Of a DNA stretch of 64,000 nucleotides, positions 8,052 through 17,700 are shown one piece after another. The stretch is taken from positions 3,596,001 through 3,660,000 of the forward strand of contig NZ_CP011125.1 of the NCBI RefSeq assembly GCF_000737325.1, written 5' to 3'. How positions within the stretch are numbered: position 1 is the stretch's first letter; the number at the start of each line of letters is the position of its first letter. This stretch comes from Sandaracinus amylolyticus (GTDB lineage: Bacteria > Myxococcota_A > Polyangia > Polyangiales > Sandaracinaceae). Both the position numbers and the translations under genes were made by a program. Below the pieces are notes generated by a model. It was not told the DNA's origin and did no database searches. It saw nothing but the letters and a program-made list of their open reading frames with translations.

Positions 8052-8504
8052 TCAGTTCCCCTGCGTATCGTCCTGCAGATAAGCGACGGTCCGAACCAGT
8101 GCGACCACCTGCTCGCGCTGCTCCGCGGTCAGCGACTCGAACCGCACGCCCATGCCCGGGTTCGGATTGTCGCCATTCGCACGCAGCGGGTTGATCCACA
8201 CGACCATGCCGCTCAGCTCGAGCTCGCCACCTTCGTCGTGCGCGAAGCGCATCCGCAGCTCCGTGCCGATCGGCAGCGGCGACTCCGAGCGCACGAAGAT
8301 GCCCATCTCGCTGATGTTCGTGATGTAGGCGAAGAGGAACGTCTCGCCGCTCGTCACGTCCACGTGGATGCGCGTGTCGAAGCGCTCGTACGAACGACGC
8401 TCGCTGCCGCTCGTCTCGCCGGAGTCCTCCGAGGGCGCCGAGGCCGTCGAGACGTCGCGCTCCTGCGACGCGACCTCGTCGGTCTTCTTGCCCCCGTCGT
8501 TCAC
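8052..8504 (-). CDS. PilZ domain protein (TIGR02266-like)
   Basis: 150-residue protein: ~35 polar, Ser/Glu-rich N-terminal residues, then a PilZ domain with RSYER (RxxxR) near 40 and NISEMG (NxSxxG) near 63. Cyclic di-GMP binding is predicted. The pattern resembles the myxobacterial TIGR02266 PilZ subfamily. GTG 8504 (protein begins NDGGKKTDE after the start) is chosen because longer versions run into the 3' end of the upstream glycosyltransferase gene and are Arg-rich. No clear ribosome binding site is seen. It lies 31 bp downstream of the GT39-type gene on the same strand, so the two may be one unit, with the glycosyltransferase a possible target. Confidence 0.78.
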   Translation of the reverse strand: MNDGGKKTDEVASQERDVSTASAPSEDSGETSGSERRSYERFDTRIHVDVTSGETFLFAYITNISEMGIFVRSESPLPIGTELRMRFAHDEGGELELSGMVVWINPLRANGDNPNPGMGVRFESLTAEQREQVVALVRTVAYLQDDTQGN

Positions 8505-8535
8505 GCGCGCTGCATAGCCGAGTCGTGTCGCGAGA

Positions 8536-11154
8536 TCAACGCACCAGGAGCGTACCCGCGCGCGCGCGGTCGACCTCGTCGGTCGGACCCTCGACCACGT
8601 CGAGCCGCGACTCACCCGCGTAGAAGCCGATGAAGAACGTGTACTGACCGGGCGGGAAATTCGCCGGCACGCGCAGCGTCTGGCGATCGACCACGATGTC
8701 GCCCTCGTCCCAGAGCCGCACCGGGTAGTGCCCGTCGACCGGCTCGTGATCGCCGTTCAAGCGCTGCCCCGCGCCGTCGACGTGGAGGAAGATCTGGTAG
8801 CTGCCAGGCACCGGCGCCATCACGCGCCAGTACCACGTCACCGTGAACTGCTGGCCCGGGCCCACGCTGTGTCCGCCCGGCAGATCGAGGTCGTAGCCGA
8901 CGAGCTCGACGCGCCGATCGAAGTTCGCGCCGACGCGATGCTGCACCTGCGGCACCTCGTCGAGGATCGCGTCGGCGAGATAGTTCTCGCTCGCGAGCCC
9001 TTCCGGCGGCTGGTTCGTCGCGAGGAGCACGCGCGTGCTCGACGCGTCCGCGACGAAGAGGTGGCGGTTCGTGCGCTGGCGGTACGCGCGATCGAGCTGC
9101 GCGAGATCGTCCGCGCGGAACGCGAGCCACACGCGCTCCGGGCGCCCGAGGAATTCGAGCACCGCGTTCTGCTCGGTCAGCTCCTCGACCTCGCCGTGCG
9201 CGTAGTACGCGGCAGCGCGCCCACCGACGCGATACTCGCCGAGCGGCTCGCCCTGCGACGCGAGATCGTTGTACGCGTCGTAGACCTCTCGCGGCGAGAA
9301 GTGCGAGCTCATCTTCGGCTGGAAGATGAAGCTCGTGTACCCGCCGATCACCACGCCGACGAGCAGCATCGGCGCGAGCGACCACTCGCCCATCAAGTGG
9401 AACGCGGCACGCCCACCGAGCACGATCGCCACGAGCAGCGCGATGGCCGGGGCGATGAACGCGAGCACGCGGCCGATGCGCACCGCGAGGCTCGAGACCT
9501 GCGGCTGACCGAGGATCACGTTCGCGATCGCGATCGACGTGAGGAGCACCGCGGCGATCGCGAGCCCCAGCACGATGCGCCCGAGGCCCGCGCGCTTGTC
9601 GTCGCTCGTCGCGAGCCCGTACGCGACGGCGACGCCGATCACGCCGAGCCACGCGGCGCCGCCGAGGCCGCCAGTCACGGCCGCGACCGTGAGGAGCGCC
9701 TCGTAGGGCCGATCGTCGCCGACGAGGAAGCACTCGAGCCCGAACACGGTGCACGCGGCGAGGACCAGGAGGAAGAAGATCATCCACGCGCGGAAGCCCG
9801 GGCCGCGCTGCCACTGCGTGCGGAACAGGGGCCGCGGATCGCGGAAGCGCACCGCCTCCTCTCGATCCACCCCGAGCCCGAGCATCGCCGTCACGCCGAA
9901 GAGCGCGAGGAGCGCGACCCATCCGCTCGAGCGCGGGAAGTCCTCGGGCAGCGCGAGCCCGTCGATGCCGAGGCCCGAGGCCGGGCTCACCGGGTATCCA
10001 CGGAAGTCGCGCAGCAAGAGCGCCGACAGCAGCAACGTCACGAGCCCCGCCGCCCACGATCCGCGCCCCGCGCGCTCCACGTCGCGCAGCAGCAGCGCGA
10101 CCGATCCCGCGAGCGCGATCACCGGCAGGAACGTCGCGCTGCCGAAGCGCGACACGTAGATCGTCTGCGCGCAGAACCCGAACGCCGCCCAGAGCACCAG
10201 CCCGATGCGCAGCGAGGGCTCCTCCGCGAACGTCGCGGGCACGAGCGCCTCGCCCTCGGCGCGTCCCGCCATCGCGCGACCGATCGCGATCGGCAGGAGC
10301 GCGCTCCACGGCGCGAACGAGTGGAAGACGAGCTCGAGCACGCGCTCGAACGTCGGCGGGTTGCCGCCGCGCGGGATGCCACCGATCCACGCGCTGTAGA
10401 CGTCCGCGTCGATCGCGACGAGCCGCGCCACGTGGATCGCGACGAGCGCGCTCCCCACGACGACCGCCCACGCGATCCCCGCGCGCACGCGCGCCTCCCC
10501 CGATGCGCGAAGCCGCTCGGGCGCGAGCTCTCCGCGCGCGATCGCCGTCGCCGCGATCGCGCCGAGCGCAGGCAGCACGCCGAGCAGCACGCCGCTCGCG
10601 AGCGTCGAGAGCGCGATCGACGCGAGCAGCCCGACGCCCCACAGCGCGCGCGCGACCGGCGCGCGGAGCGTCGCCGACTCCGCGCGCTCCGGCTGGAAGA
10701 GCAGCGACGCCGCGCAGAGGAACACCGCCGCCTGCGCCGCGAACGCGGGCCCGGCGCCGATCATCTGCCGCGCGTTGAAGAGGAAGAGCGGGCTCGTGCA
10801 CGCGATCAGCGCGGCGTAGATGCCGGCGCGGCGTCCGGCGAACCGCGCGACGAGCCAGTAGCCGATCGCGACCGCCGCGAGCGCCGAGATCGCGATCGGC
10901 ACGCGCCCCGACCACTCGTGGATCCCGAAGATCGAGAAGCCCTGCGCGACGAGCCATGGCCCGAGGGGCGGCACGTCGAGCGTCCCGCGATCGGTCGGCG
11001 GCTCTCCGGCGGCGAGCCGGCGCGCGACGTCGGCGCTCGCGAGCTCCCAGGGATCCCAGATGCCGAAGCTCCAGATGCCCGCGAGCACCAGCACCGCGGC
11101 GACGACGAAGGTCACGCCCGCCGCGATGCGGGCCGTACGGATCGGAAGCTCCAT
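8536..11154 (-). CDS. GT39 / ArnT-like polytopic glycosyltransferase
   Basis: 872-residue integral membrane protein. The first membrane helix (~8-30) is followed by GIWDPWELA, the acidic first-loop motif of GT-C enzymes such as ArnT and PMT, then SGRVP and at least 12 further hydrophobic segments to about residue 640. The C-terminal ~200 residues are soluble, with a beta-rich stretch (TVTWYWRV, YQIFLHVDG) like a periplasmic carbohydrate-binding domain. The predicted role is transfer of a sugar from a polyprenyl-phosphate donor to a lipid or protein on the outer face of the inner membrane. ATG 11154 is the best start; the frame continues upstream but loses coding character. The substrate is unknown. 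Confidence 0.85.
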   Translation of the reverse strand: MELPIRTARIAAGVTFVVAAVLVLAGIWSFGIWDPWELASADVARRLAAGEPPTDRGTLDVPPLGPWLVAQGFSIFGIHEWSGRVPIAISALAAVAIGYWLVARFAGRRAGIYAALIACTSPLFLFNARQMIGAGPAFAAQAAVFLCAASLLFQPERAESATLRAPVARALWGVGLLASIALSTLASGVLLGVLPALGAIAATAIARGELAPERLRASGEARVRAGIAWAVVVGSALVAIHVARLVAIDADVYSAWIGGIPRGGNPPTFERVLELVFHSFAPWSALLPIAIGRAMAGRAEGEALVPATFAEEPSLRIGLVLWAAFGFCAQTIYVSRFGSATFLPVIALAGSVALLLRDVERAGRGSWAAGLVTLLLSALLLRDFRGYPVSPASGLGIDGLALPEDFPRSSGWVALLALFGVTAMLGLGVDREEAVRFRDPRPLFRTQWQRGPGFRAWMIFFLLVLAACTVFGLECFLVGDDRPYEALLTVAAVTGGLGGAAWLGVIGVAVAYGLATSDDKRAGLGRIVLGLAIAAVLLTSIAIANVILGQPQVSSLAVRIGRVLAFIAPAIALLVAIVLGGRAAFHLMGEWSLAPMLLVGVVIGGYTSFIFQPKMSSHFSPREVYDAYNDLASQGEPLGEYRVGGRAAAYYAHGEVEELTEQNAVLEFLGRPERVWLAFRADDLAQLDRAYRQRTNRHLFVADASSTRVLLATNQPPEGLASENYLADAILDEVPQVQHRVGANFDRRVELVGYDLDLPGGHSVGPGQQFTVTWYWRVMAPVPGSYQIFLHVDGAGQRLNGDHEPVDGHYPVRLWDEGDIVVDRQTLRVPANFPPGQYTFFIGFYAGESRLDVVEGPTDEVDRARAGTLLVR

Positions 11155-11337
11155 GCGGCGAAGTCGATTGAGGCGCGGTGAGATCGAAGGCGAAGCGGCG
11201 GCGCCGATCGCAGCGGCCTTGTTCGTCGGCGGCGGAGCGTAGCCGCACGACACCAGCCACGCCAAGACGTCGCGCGCGAGGAAGGGCGGAGTGCGTTTGA
11301 TCTCCCGGTGCTCGGCTGATAACCCTTCCGGCCGCCG

Positions 11338-12846
11338 ATGGCCGACGAGACCCCGAGCGGGATTCCGACGCACCGCCCGCTCCCGTCGGTGGGCATGCCT
11401 CTTCTCCGTGACGACGTCCGCTCGACGCGGCAGAAGCAGCTGCTCGTCGTCGTGGCGCTCCTCGCGATCGCGGGGATCGCGGCCGCGGTCGTCGCGCTGG
11501 TGCCCGGCCCGCCGCCGGAAGGCGAGGGCGGAGAGGTGCCCGCGGCGGCCGAAGGTCCCGCGGTGCCGCTCGCTGTCGGGTTCTCGCCGCCGCACGACGC
11601 GGGCCCGCTCGCGATCGACGCCGGTCCGCCCGCTCCGCCGCCCGAGCCCCTCGCGATCGAGTCGACCGGCGTGCCCGGCGGGACGCGCACGACGCACGCG
11701 TTCGGTCGCGCGGTCGGGTTCCGCCCCGCGCTCACCAACGCCGGGCTCAGCGGCGCGGACGCCGACGCGCTGACCACTGCGCTCACCGGCGTGATGGACT
11801 TCCGCCGCTGTCGCCCCGAGCACCAGATCGTGGTCGAGCGCGACGCCGACGGATCGCTGGTGCGCTTCGAGTACCGCGCGTCGATCACGCAGATCTACGA
11901 AGCGGTGCGCGACGGGAGCCGCTGGCTCGGCCGTCAGGTCGACGTGCCGGTGCAGCGCACGCGCCTCGCGCGCGGCGGCACGGTCGCGACGTCGCTCGGG
12001 GCCGCGCTCGACGGCGCGGGGCTCGGCCGCGCGATGGTCGGCACGTTCGTCGAGACCTTCGATGGTCGCATCGACTTCAACACCGAGACGCGCGCCGGCG
12101 ACGCGTTCCGCATCCTGCTCGACGAGGAGCGCATCGACGGACAGTTCCTCGGCTACGGCACGGTGTGGGCGATCGAGTACCGCAGCCAGCGCCGCGGCGT
12201 GCTGCGCGCGTTCTGGTTCGAGACGCGCGCGGCGGCGGGCGGACGCCCGGCCGAGGGCGACTTCCACGACGAGACCGGCCGCGCGGTGCACGGCGGATGG
12301 CTGCGCACGCCGCTCCGCTACGATCACATCAGCTCGCCGTTCAACCCGCGCCGCATGCACCCGGTGCTGCGCCGGGTGATGCCGCACAACGGGATCGACT
12401 ACGCGGCGGGCACCGGCACGCCGGTGTGGGCCGCGGCGGACGGCGTGATCACGTTCATCGGGGCGCGCGGCGCGAACGGGAACCTCGTCGCGCTGCGCCA
12501 CGAAGGCGGCTACGAGACGTTCTACGCGCACCTCTCGCGCTTCGCGCCGGGCCTCTCGCGGGGCGATACGGTCACGCAGCGCCAGGTGATCGGCTACGTC
12601 GGATCGACGGGGCGCAGCACCGGCCCGCACCTGCACTTCGGCCTGAAGAGGCACGGCGGGTTCGTCGATCCGGGGCGCGAGCTGAACGGCCCGGGGCGCA
12701 TGCTCCCGGCGGCGCAGATGGGCCGCTTCCGCGCGCAGCTCGCGAGCCTGCGGAGAGAGCTCGACGCGATCGAGATCCCCGAGGTCGCGGTCCGAGAGGC
12801 GCCGGAGGCGCATCCGGTCGCCGCGACCGAAGACGTGATGGACTGA
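11338..12846 (+). CDS. membrane-anchored M23 metallopeptidase (MepM-like)
   Basis: 502-residue envelope peptidase. A short cytoplasmic tail is followed by one membrane helix (~34-55), a Pro/Ala-rich linker, a MepM/Csd3-type middle region (~110-335) and an M23 (LytM) domain. The zinc ligands are visible: His350 and Asp354 in PHNGIDYAAG, and HLH at 431-433 in GPHLHFGL; YETFYAHLSRF lies between. All catalytic residues seem present, so peptidoglycan DD-endopeptidase activity is likely. The last ~55 residues form a charged tail. It is divergent from the GT39 gene across a 183-bp gap and ends at a 41-bp repeat array. Start ATG 11338. Confidence 0.9.
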   Translation: MADETPSGIPTHRPLPSVGMPLLRDDVRSTRQKQLLVVVALLAIAGIAAAVVALVPGPPPEGEGGEVPAAAEGPAVPLAVGFSPPHDAGPLAIDAGPPAPPPEPLAIESTGVPGGTRTTHAFGRAVGFRPALTNAGLSGADADALTTALTGVMDFRRCRPEHQIVVERDADGSLVRFEYRASITQIYEAVRDGSRWLGRQVDVPVQRTRLARGGTVATSLGAALDGAGLGRAMVGTFVETFDGRIDFNTETRAGDAFRILLDEERIDGQFLGYGTVWAIEYRSQRRGVLRAFWFETRAAAGGRPAEGDFHDETGRAVHGGWLRTPLRYDHISSPFNPRRMHPVLRRVMPHNGIDYAAGTGTPVWAAADGVITFIGARGANGNLVALRHEGGYETFYAHLSRFAPGLSRGDTVTQRQVIGYVGSTGRSTGPHLHFGLKRHGGFVDPGRELNGPGRMLPAAQMGRFRAQLASLRRELDAIEIPEVAVREAPEAHPVAATEDVMD

Positions 12847-12854
12847 CGCCCGTC

Positions 12855-13125
12855 GCCGAATCTCGGAGATTCACCGGGCGATTCTGAAATCGATCGCCGA
12901 ATCTCGGAGATTCACCGGGCGATTCTGGAATCGATCGCCGAATCTCGGAGATTCGCCCGCCGGTTCTGAAATCGATCGCCGAATCTCGGAGATTCACCGG
13001 GCGATTCTGGAATCGATCGCCGAATCTCGGAGATTCACCCGGCGGTTCTGAAATCGATCGCCGAATCTCGGAGATTCACCGGTCGATTCTGAAATCGATC
13101 GCCGAATCTCCGAGATTCACCGGCT
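12855..13125. repeat. 41-bp tandem array, seven units, each with two dyads
   Basis: Units begin at 12855, 12896, 12937, 12978, 13019, 13060 and 13101 (the last truncated); the period is exactly 41. Each unit carries GAATCTC-G-GAGATTC, a 7-bp dyad around one base, and a second segment ending ATTCTGAAATCGATC or ATTCTGGAATCGATC. The GG version makes another dyad, CGATTC-TG-GAATCG. Units 2 and 4 are identical; the others differ by a few bases. The array fills the convergent gap between the M23 gene and the dehydratase gene. There are no unique spacers. Confidence 0.95.
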
Positions 13126-13131
13126 CGGACC

Positions 13132-14097
13132 TCAGGCGTCGAACAGACCGAGCGCCCACCGCAGGGTGTTGCGGTCGATGTTGTGCCCGGTGTGGAGGAT
13201 CACGACCTTCTTCCGCGCAAGCTCGCCGCGCAGCTTGAACGCCGCCGCGTACGATGCCGCCGCCGCGCCCTCGGCCGCGTTGTGCGTGCCCTCGAGCGCG
13301 GTGCGGACGGCTTCCTTCATCTCGTCCTCGCTCACGCGCACCACACGATCGACCTTGCCGTTCGCGATCTCGAACGGCAGCTCGAACGCGAACCGCGTCG
13401 CCAGGCCGTCGGCGAACGTGTCGGCGTTCTCGATGCTCGTCAGCTTCCCGGCCTCGAGCGAGCGCGCCATCGCGTCGGCGCGCTCCGCCTGCACGCCGAT
13501 GATCTGCATGTCCGGGCGCAGCGTCCGCAGCGCGACGATCGTCCCCGCGAGCAGGCTGCCGCCGCCGATCGGCACGATCACCGCGTCGGCGTCGGGCAGC
13601 TCCTCGGCGATCTCCATCGCCATCGTGCCGATCCCCGCGATGAGCAGCGGCTCGTTCGCCGGGTGCACGTAGCGCAGAAGCTCGTTTCGCGCGCGCGCCT
13701 CGGCCTCCATGCGCGCCTCGTCGAAGTCCCGCCCGAACTCCACGACCTCCGCGCCGAGCGCGCTCATGATCGCGTTCTTCTCCGGGTTGTTCCCCTTCGG
13801 CACGTAGATCACGGCGCGCGATCCGAACGCGCGCGCCGCCCACGCCAGCGACAGGCCGTGGTTGCCGCGCGTCGCGGTGATGACGCCGCGGGCGCGCTGC
13901 GAGTCGCTCAGGTTCGCGAAGAGGTTCACGCCGCCGCGCACCTTGAACGCGCCGATCGGCATGTGGTTCTCGTGCTTCACCCAGGCGTCGACGCCCCATC
14001 GCGCGGAGAGCAGGGGGTAGCGATAGAGCGGCGTCCGCGGCAGCCAGCGGTGCACCACGGGCCACGCGCGCAGAACGTCCTGGAAAGTAACGGGCAT
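13132..14097 (-). CDS. threonine/serine dehydratase-like PLP enzyme
   Basis: 321-residue fold-type II PLP enzyme. The Schiff-base Lys is Lys52 in GAFKVRGG, the substrate loop is TRGNHG (~76-81), and the phosphate-binding loop is GGGSLLAG (178-185). The length matches the short catabolic threonine ammonia-lyase/serine racemase group; there is no C-terminal ACT regulatory domain, so allosteric control as in biosynthetic IlvA is not expected. The predicted reaction is deamination of threonine or serine to the 2-oxoacid and ammonia. ATG 14097 is preceded by AGAGG close by and GGAGGT further upstream. The stop lies 6 bp from the end of the 41-bp array. Divergent from the SNF2 gene across a structured 631-bp spacer. 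Confidence 0.87.
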   Translation of the reverse strand: MPVTFQDVLRAWPVVHRWLPRTPLYRYPLLSARWGVDAWVKHENHMPIGAFKVRGGVNLFANLSDSQRARGVITATRGNHGLSLAWAARAFGSRAVIYVPKGNNPEKNAIMSALGAEVVEFGRDFDEARMEAEARARNELLRYVHPANEPLLIAGIGTMAMEIAEELPDADAVIVPIGGGSLLAGTIVALRTLRPDMQIIGVQAERADAMARSLEAGKLTSIENADTFADGLATRFAFELPFEIANGKVDRVVRVSEDEMKEAVRTALEGTHNAAEGAAAASYAAAFKLRGELARKKVVILHTGHNIDRNTLRWALGLFDA

Positions 14098-14728
14098 GAC
14101 CTCTGGGAACCTCCGGATTCGGCGAGTCGCCGATTGTAACGGAGGAGCGAGGGCGGTCGACTGGCGGGTGTGGGCGGCCCCTCTGCGCCCTCTTGCGCCC
14201 GAGGTGGGCCCATGCCATAAGCCCCACCGATCCGTTCCGTTCGCTCCGCGCGGAGCCCGGGGCCTCGCCTTCGTCGACCGAGCGCGTGCTTCCAGGGAGG
14301 TTGCTCCCACGCAGCACGTGGTCGTGAGAAGGAGCCGTGGTGGCGGGTGAAGCGGCTGCCTTCCGAGGCAGGACGGCGCACACGAGACAGCGGAATCGGG
14401 CGGGGCGCTGGAGTTTCTCGCAGAAGTCATCGAGCCTCTGGCGCGCCCTCGACGCCGTTCGTAGCGGGTGCTGCTCCCGTGCTCGGCCGACCTGATCGGC
14501 CGCGGCCCGGACCTTCCACGAGCCCTCGCGCCCCGAGGGCCTCTTCTTCCCTTCCCGCTGCGGGGCTCTCGTCCTGCGGAGGGAACGCGCCGACCCGAGG
14601 CTCACGCCTCGGGGCCCACTCGCCTCGGAGCACGGCGCGCCGAGGCAGCGCCTTCGAGCCCGCTCGAGGGCGCGCCGACATGCAGGGCCGGGGCCCCCTG
14701 CAAACAGCTGCACGGTCTCCAGAGGTCC
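14098..14728. other. 631-bp divergent spacer with a series of hairpins; possible structured RNA
   Basis: No convincing coding frame. On the plus strand the following perfect stems were found: CGTGCT/AGCACG enclosing GGGAG/CTCCC (14285-14318), CTGCCT/AGGCAG (14356-14371), CGGCCGA/TCGGCCG (14484-14502), GCCCTCG/CGAGGGC followed by a pyrimidine run (14522-14540), CCCGAGGC/GCCTCGGG with loop TCAC (14594-14613), GCCTCGG/CCGAGGC (14622-14646) and TGCAGGG/CCCTGCA (14681-14702). The hairpin at 14522 with its CTCTTCTTCCC tail resembles a terminator. It could be a long structured leader of the SNF2 gene, one or more unrecognised RNAs, or chance in GC-rich DNA. I could not match it to RNase P, tmRNA, SRP or 6S RNA. 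Confidence 0.5.
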
Positions 14729-17700
14729 ATGACGGACACGCATCCCGAGCTCGACGATCTGGCTCTCGACGCCTCCGAAGGTGACGGCGACGAGGGCTAC
14801 GACGATGGTCCCGAAGGCGCGCTCGACGAAGGCGCCGACGATCGTCCCCACCGAGCTCGGCAGCACGCCGATGCCGACAGCGACGGCGATGCCGACGACG
14901 GGGACGACGACGACGACGGAGAGGACGACGACGACGAAGCGCCTGCGCGCGTCCCCGATCCGAGCCGCGTCGCGCAGCACGTCTCGCGCTTCTCCGATCG
15001 CGCGATCCAGCGAGTCGTCGGCGGCAACGCGTTCCTGCGAGGCAGACAGTACGCGCGCCGCGGTGACGTGAAGGAGCTCGAGACGCAGGACGGCGAGGCG
15101 CACGCCCGCATCCACGTCAAGCAGGACACCTACGAGCCGCGCCTGGTCCTCGGCGAGGACAACGCGTTCACGTCGTCGTGCACGTGCGCCGGGTTCCGCG
15201 GTCCGACGCAGCACTGCAAGCACGTCGCGGCGCTGCTCGTCGCGCTCCGCGATCGCGAGCGCCCGCCGCGCCCGAAGGCGCCGCAGCAGGATCGCCCCGC
15301 GTCGAGCCCGCCCGCGCACCCGAAGACGACGACCGAGATCCCGCCGGGCACGAGCCACACCGTGAGCGTCGGCGGCAAGCGTCGTCGCTCGCGCCGTCGT
15401 CGTCGCGGCGCGGAGACCAACGGCGTCTCGCACCTCGAGGTGCTCACGACGCGCGAGCCCGGACCCGCGGTCCTGCCGCCTCCGGGCGCGGTGCTGACCG
15501 GGAACCTCGCGTACACGGAGCGCCCGGGATCGGCGCCGCTCTCGGTCGCCGCGGCGAACGAGGCGCGCGGCGTGCTCGACGCGTGGCTCCCCGGGCCCGA
15601 CGAGCAGACGAAGCCGTTCGACCTCGAGTTCCGCATGCAGGTGCGATCGGCGTCGATCACGATCACGCCGGTGATCGCGGGCACGCGCACCGCGGTGCCG
15701 ATCACCGACGCGCTCGCGGCGTTCCACGCGGTCGCCGGTCAGACGCGCGAGATCATGCGCGCGCTCGCGCGCCACACGCCGCGCAACACGCCCGCCACCG
15801 CGGAGCTGCGCGCCGAGGACGCGGCGGAGGTCCTGAGCATGCTCAAGGATCGCCGCGTGCTGCTCGAGCCCGCGTCGATGGAGCTGCGCTTCGCCGACGA
15901 CACGCTCAAGCCGCGCATCGAGCTCGATCAGGCGAACGGCCGCACGTGTCGCGTGCGCGTGGTGTTCGAGAGCAAGGGCGGCCTGCGCCGGTTCCCGCTC
16001 TCGAGCGGCGCGTGGTTCGAGGGCACGCCGGGCTGGCACGTCGACACGACGGAAGGCATCGCGCGCCCGGTCGCGGAGAGCGTCACGCCCGCGTGGCTGC
16101 AGCGTCTCTATCGCTCGCCCGCGCTCATCTATCCGATGGGCGAGCTGCCGCGCCTGCTCGGCGAGGGCATCCCGCGCGTGGCCGCGTCGCTCGGCGCGGA
16201 GCTGCCCGATCTCTCGCAGGTCGCGGATCTCGTCGACGCCGCGCCGCGCTTCAAGCTGCAGCTGGACGGCGACATCATCGAGGCGCGCGCGAAGCTGAGC
16301 GTCTACTACGGCGAGCAGCTCTTCCCGATCCCGCCCGCGGAGTTCCCGTCGCCGCTCGCGTTCCTCCCGCCGCGCGAGGCCGGTGGCCGGCCGCGCGTGG
16401 TGCGTCGCGACGTCGGCGCCGAGATGAGCTCGGTGCAGCAGCTGATGAACCTCGGCTTCGCGGTCGACGAGACGCGCGAAGGGCTCGTCGCGAAGGGCGA
16501 CGGCGCGGTGTCGTTCTGGACGAACGGCATCACGTCGCTGCCGGAGAGCTGGGAGAAGCTCATCCCGCACGATCTGCGCGCGGTGAAGGTGCGCGACGCG
16601 AGCGTCACGGCGCAGGTGCGCGTCGCGAGCGGCGTCGACTGGCTCTCGCTCGACATGACGTTCAACGCCGGCGGCGTGGCGGTCGACGAGGACGAGCTGC
16701 GCAACGCGCTCGAGAAGGGGCGTCGCCTCGTCAAGCTGAGCGACGGCACGTTCGCGCCGGTGAAGGCCGAGGAAGTGCGCGAGGTGCTCGACCGCATGGC
16801 GGAGATCGTCGCGGGCACGAGCGGAGGCGCGAAGGTCCCGCTCTCGCAGGCGGGCCGCATCCAGGATCTGCTGCGCATCGTCGGCAACAGCAGCGTCTCG
16901 CCGCAGGCGAAGGAGATCCTCGGGAAGCTCGAGGAGATCGGCGAGATCGAGCAGATCGCGAAGCCGAGGAACCTCAAGGTCCAGCAGTTCCGCGACTACC
17001 AGAAGCGCGGCTTCAGCTGGCTCGTGTTCCATCACAACCTCGGCACGGGCGGCATCCTCGCGGACGACATGGGTCTCGGTAAGACCCTGCAGACGATCAC
17101 GATGCTGCTCTGGCTCAAGAACAAGACCAAGCAGCAGAAGCCGACGCTGGTGGTCGCGCCGACGAGCGTGGTGCCCAACTGGGCGCGCGAGATCGAGAAG
17201 TTCGCGCCGTCGCTCTCGACGCTGATCTGGCAGGGCCCCGACCGCCACGAGCAGCGCGACGAGATCGAGGACACCGACGTGATGATCACGTCGTACGCGC
17301 TCCTCCGTCGCGACGAGGAGCTGCTCAACGAGATCGACTTCCGCTACGTCATCCTCGACGAGGCGCAGCACATCAAGAACCCGCTGAGCGCGACGGCGCG
17401 CGCGGCGAAGAAGCTCAAGAGCGAGCGCCGCCTCGCGCTGACCGGCACGCCGATCGAGAACCGCCTCAGCGAGATCTGGTCGATCATCGACTTCGTCTCG
17501 CCGGGCCTGCTCGGCTCGCTGAAGACGTTCGAGGAGAAGTACGCGCGTCCGGTCGAGCGCGGTGATCAGGAGACCGTCGCGAAGCTGCGCGCGATCATCC
17601 ATCCGTTCGTGCTGCGCCGCACGAAGGGCGAGGTCGCGCCGGAGCTGCCGGCGAAGATCGAGCAGGAGATGATCGTCCCGCTCGCCGACGATCAGGCCAA

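Noticed and set aside
8536-12813. 1425-codon minus frame suggesting a longer glycosyltransferase
   Set aside because: Upstream of 11154 it is antisense to the M23 gene and has low-complexity composition; the real protein starts with a membrane helix at 11154.
12855-13125. CRISPR array
   Set aside because: Units are contiguous 41-bp copies without unique spacers and no cas gene is present.
14098-14728. RNase P RNA, tmRNA, SRP RNA or 6S RNA
   Set aside because: Signature segments such as GAAAGTCC, a tag-peptide frame or the SRP loop were not found on either strand.
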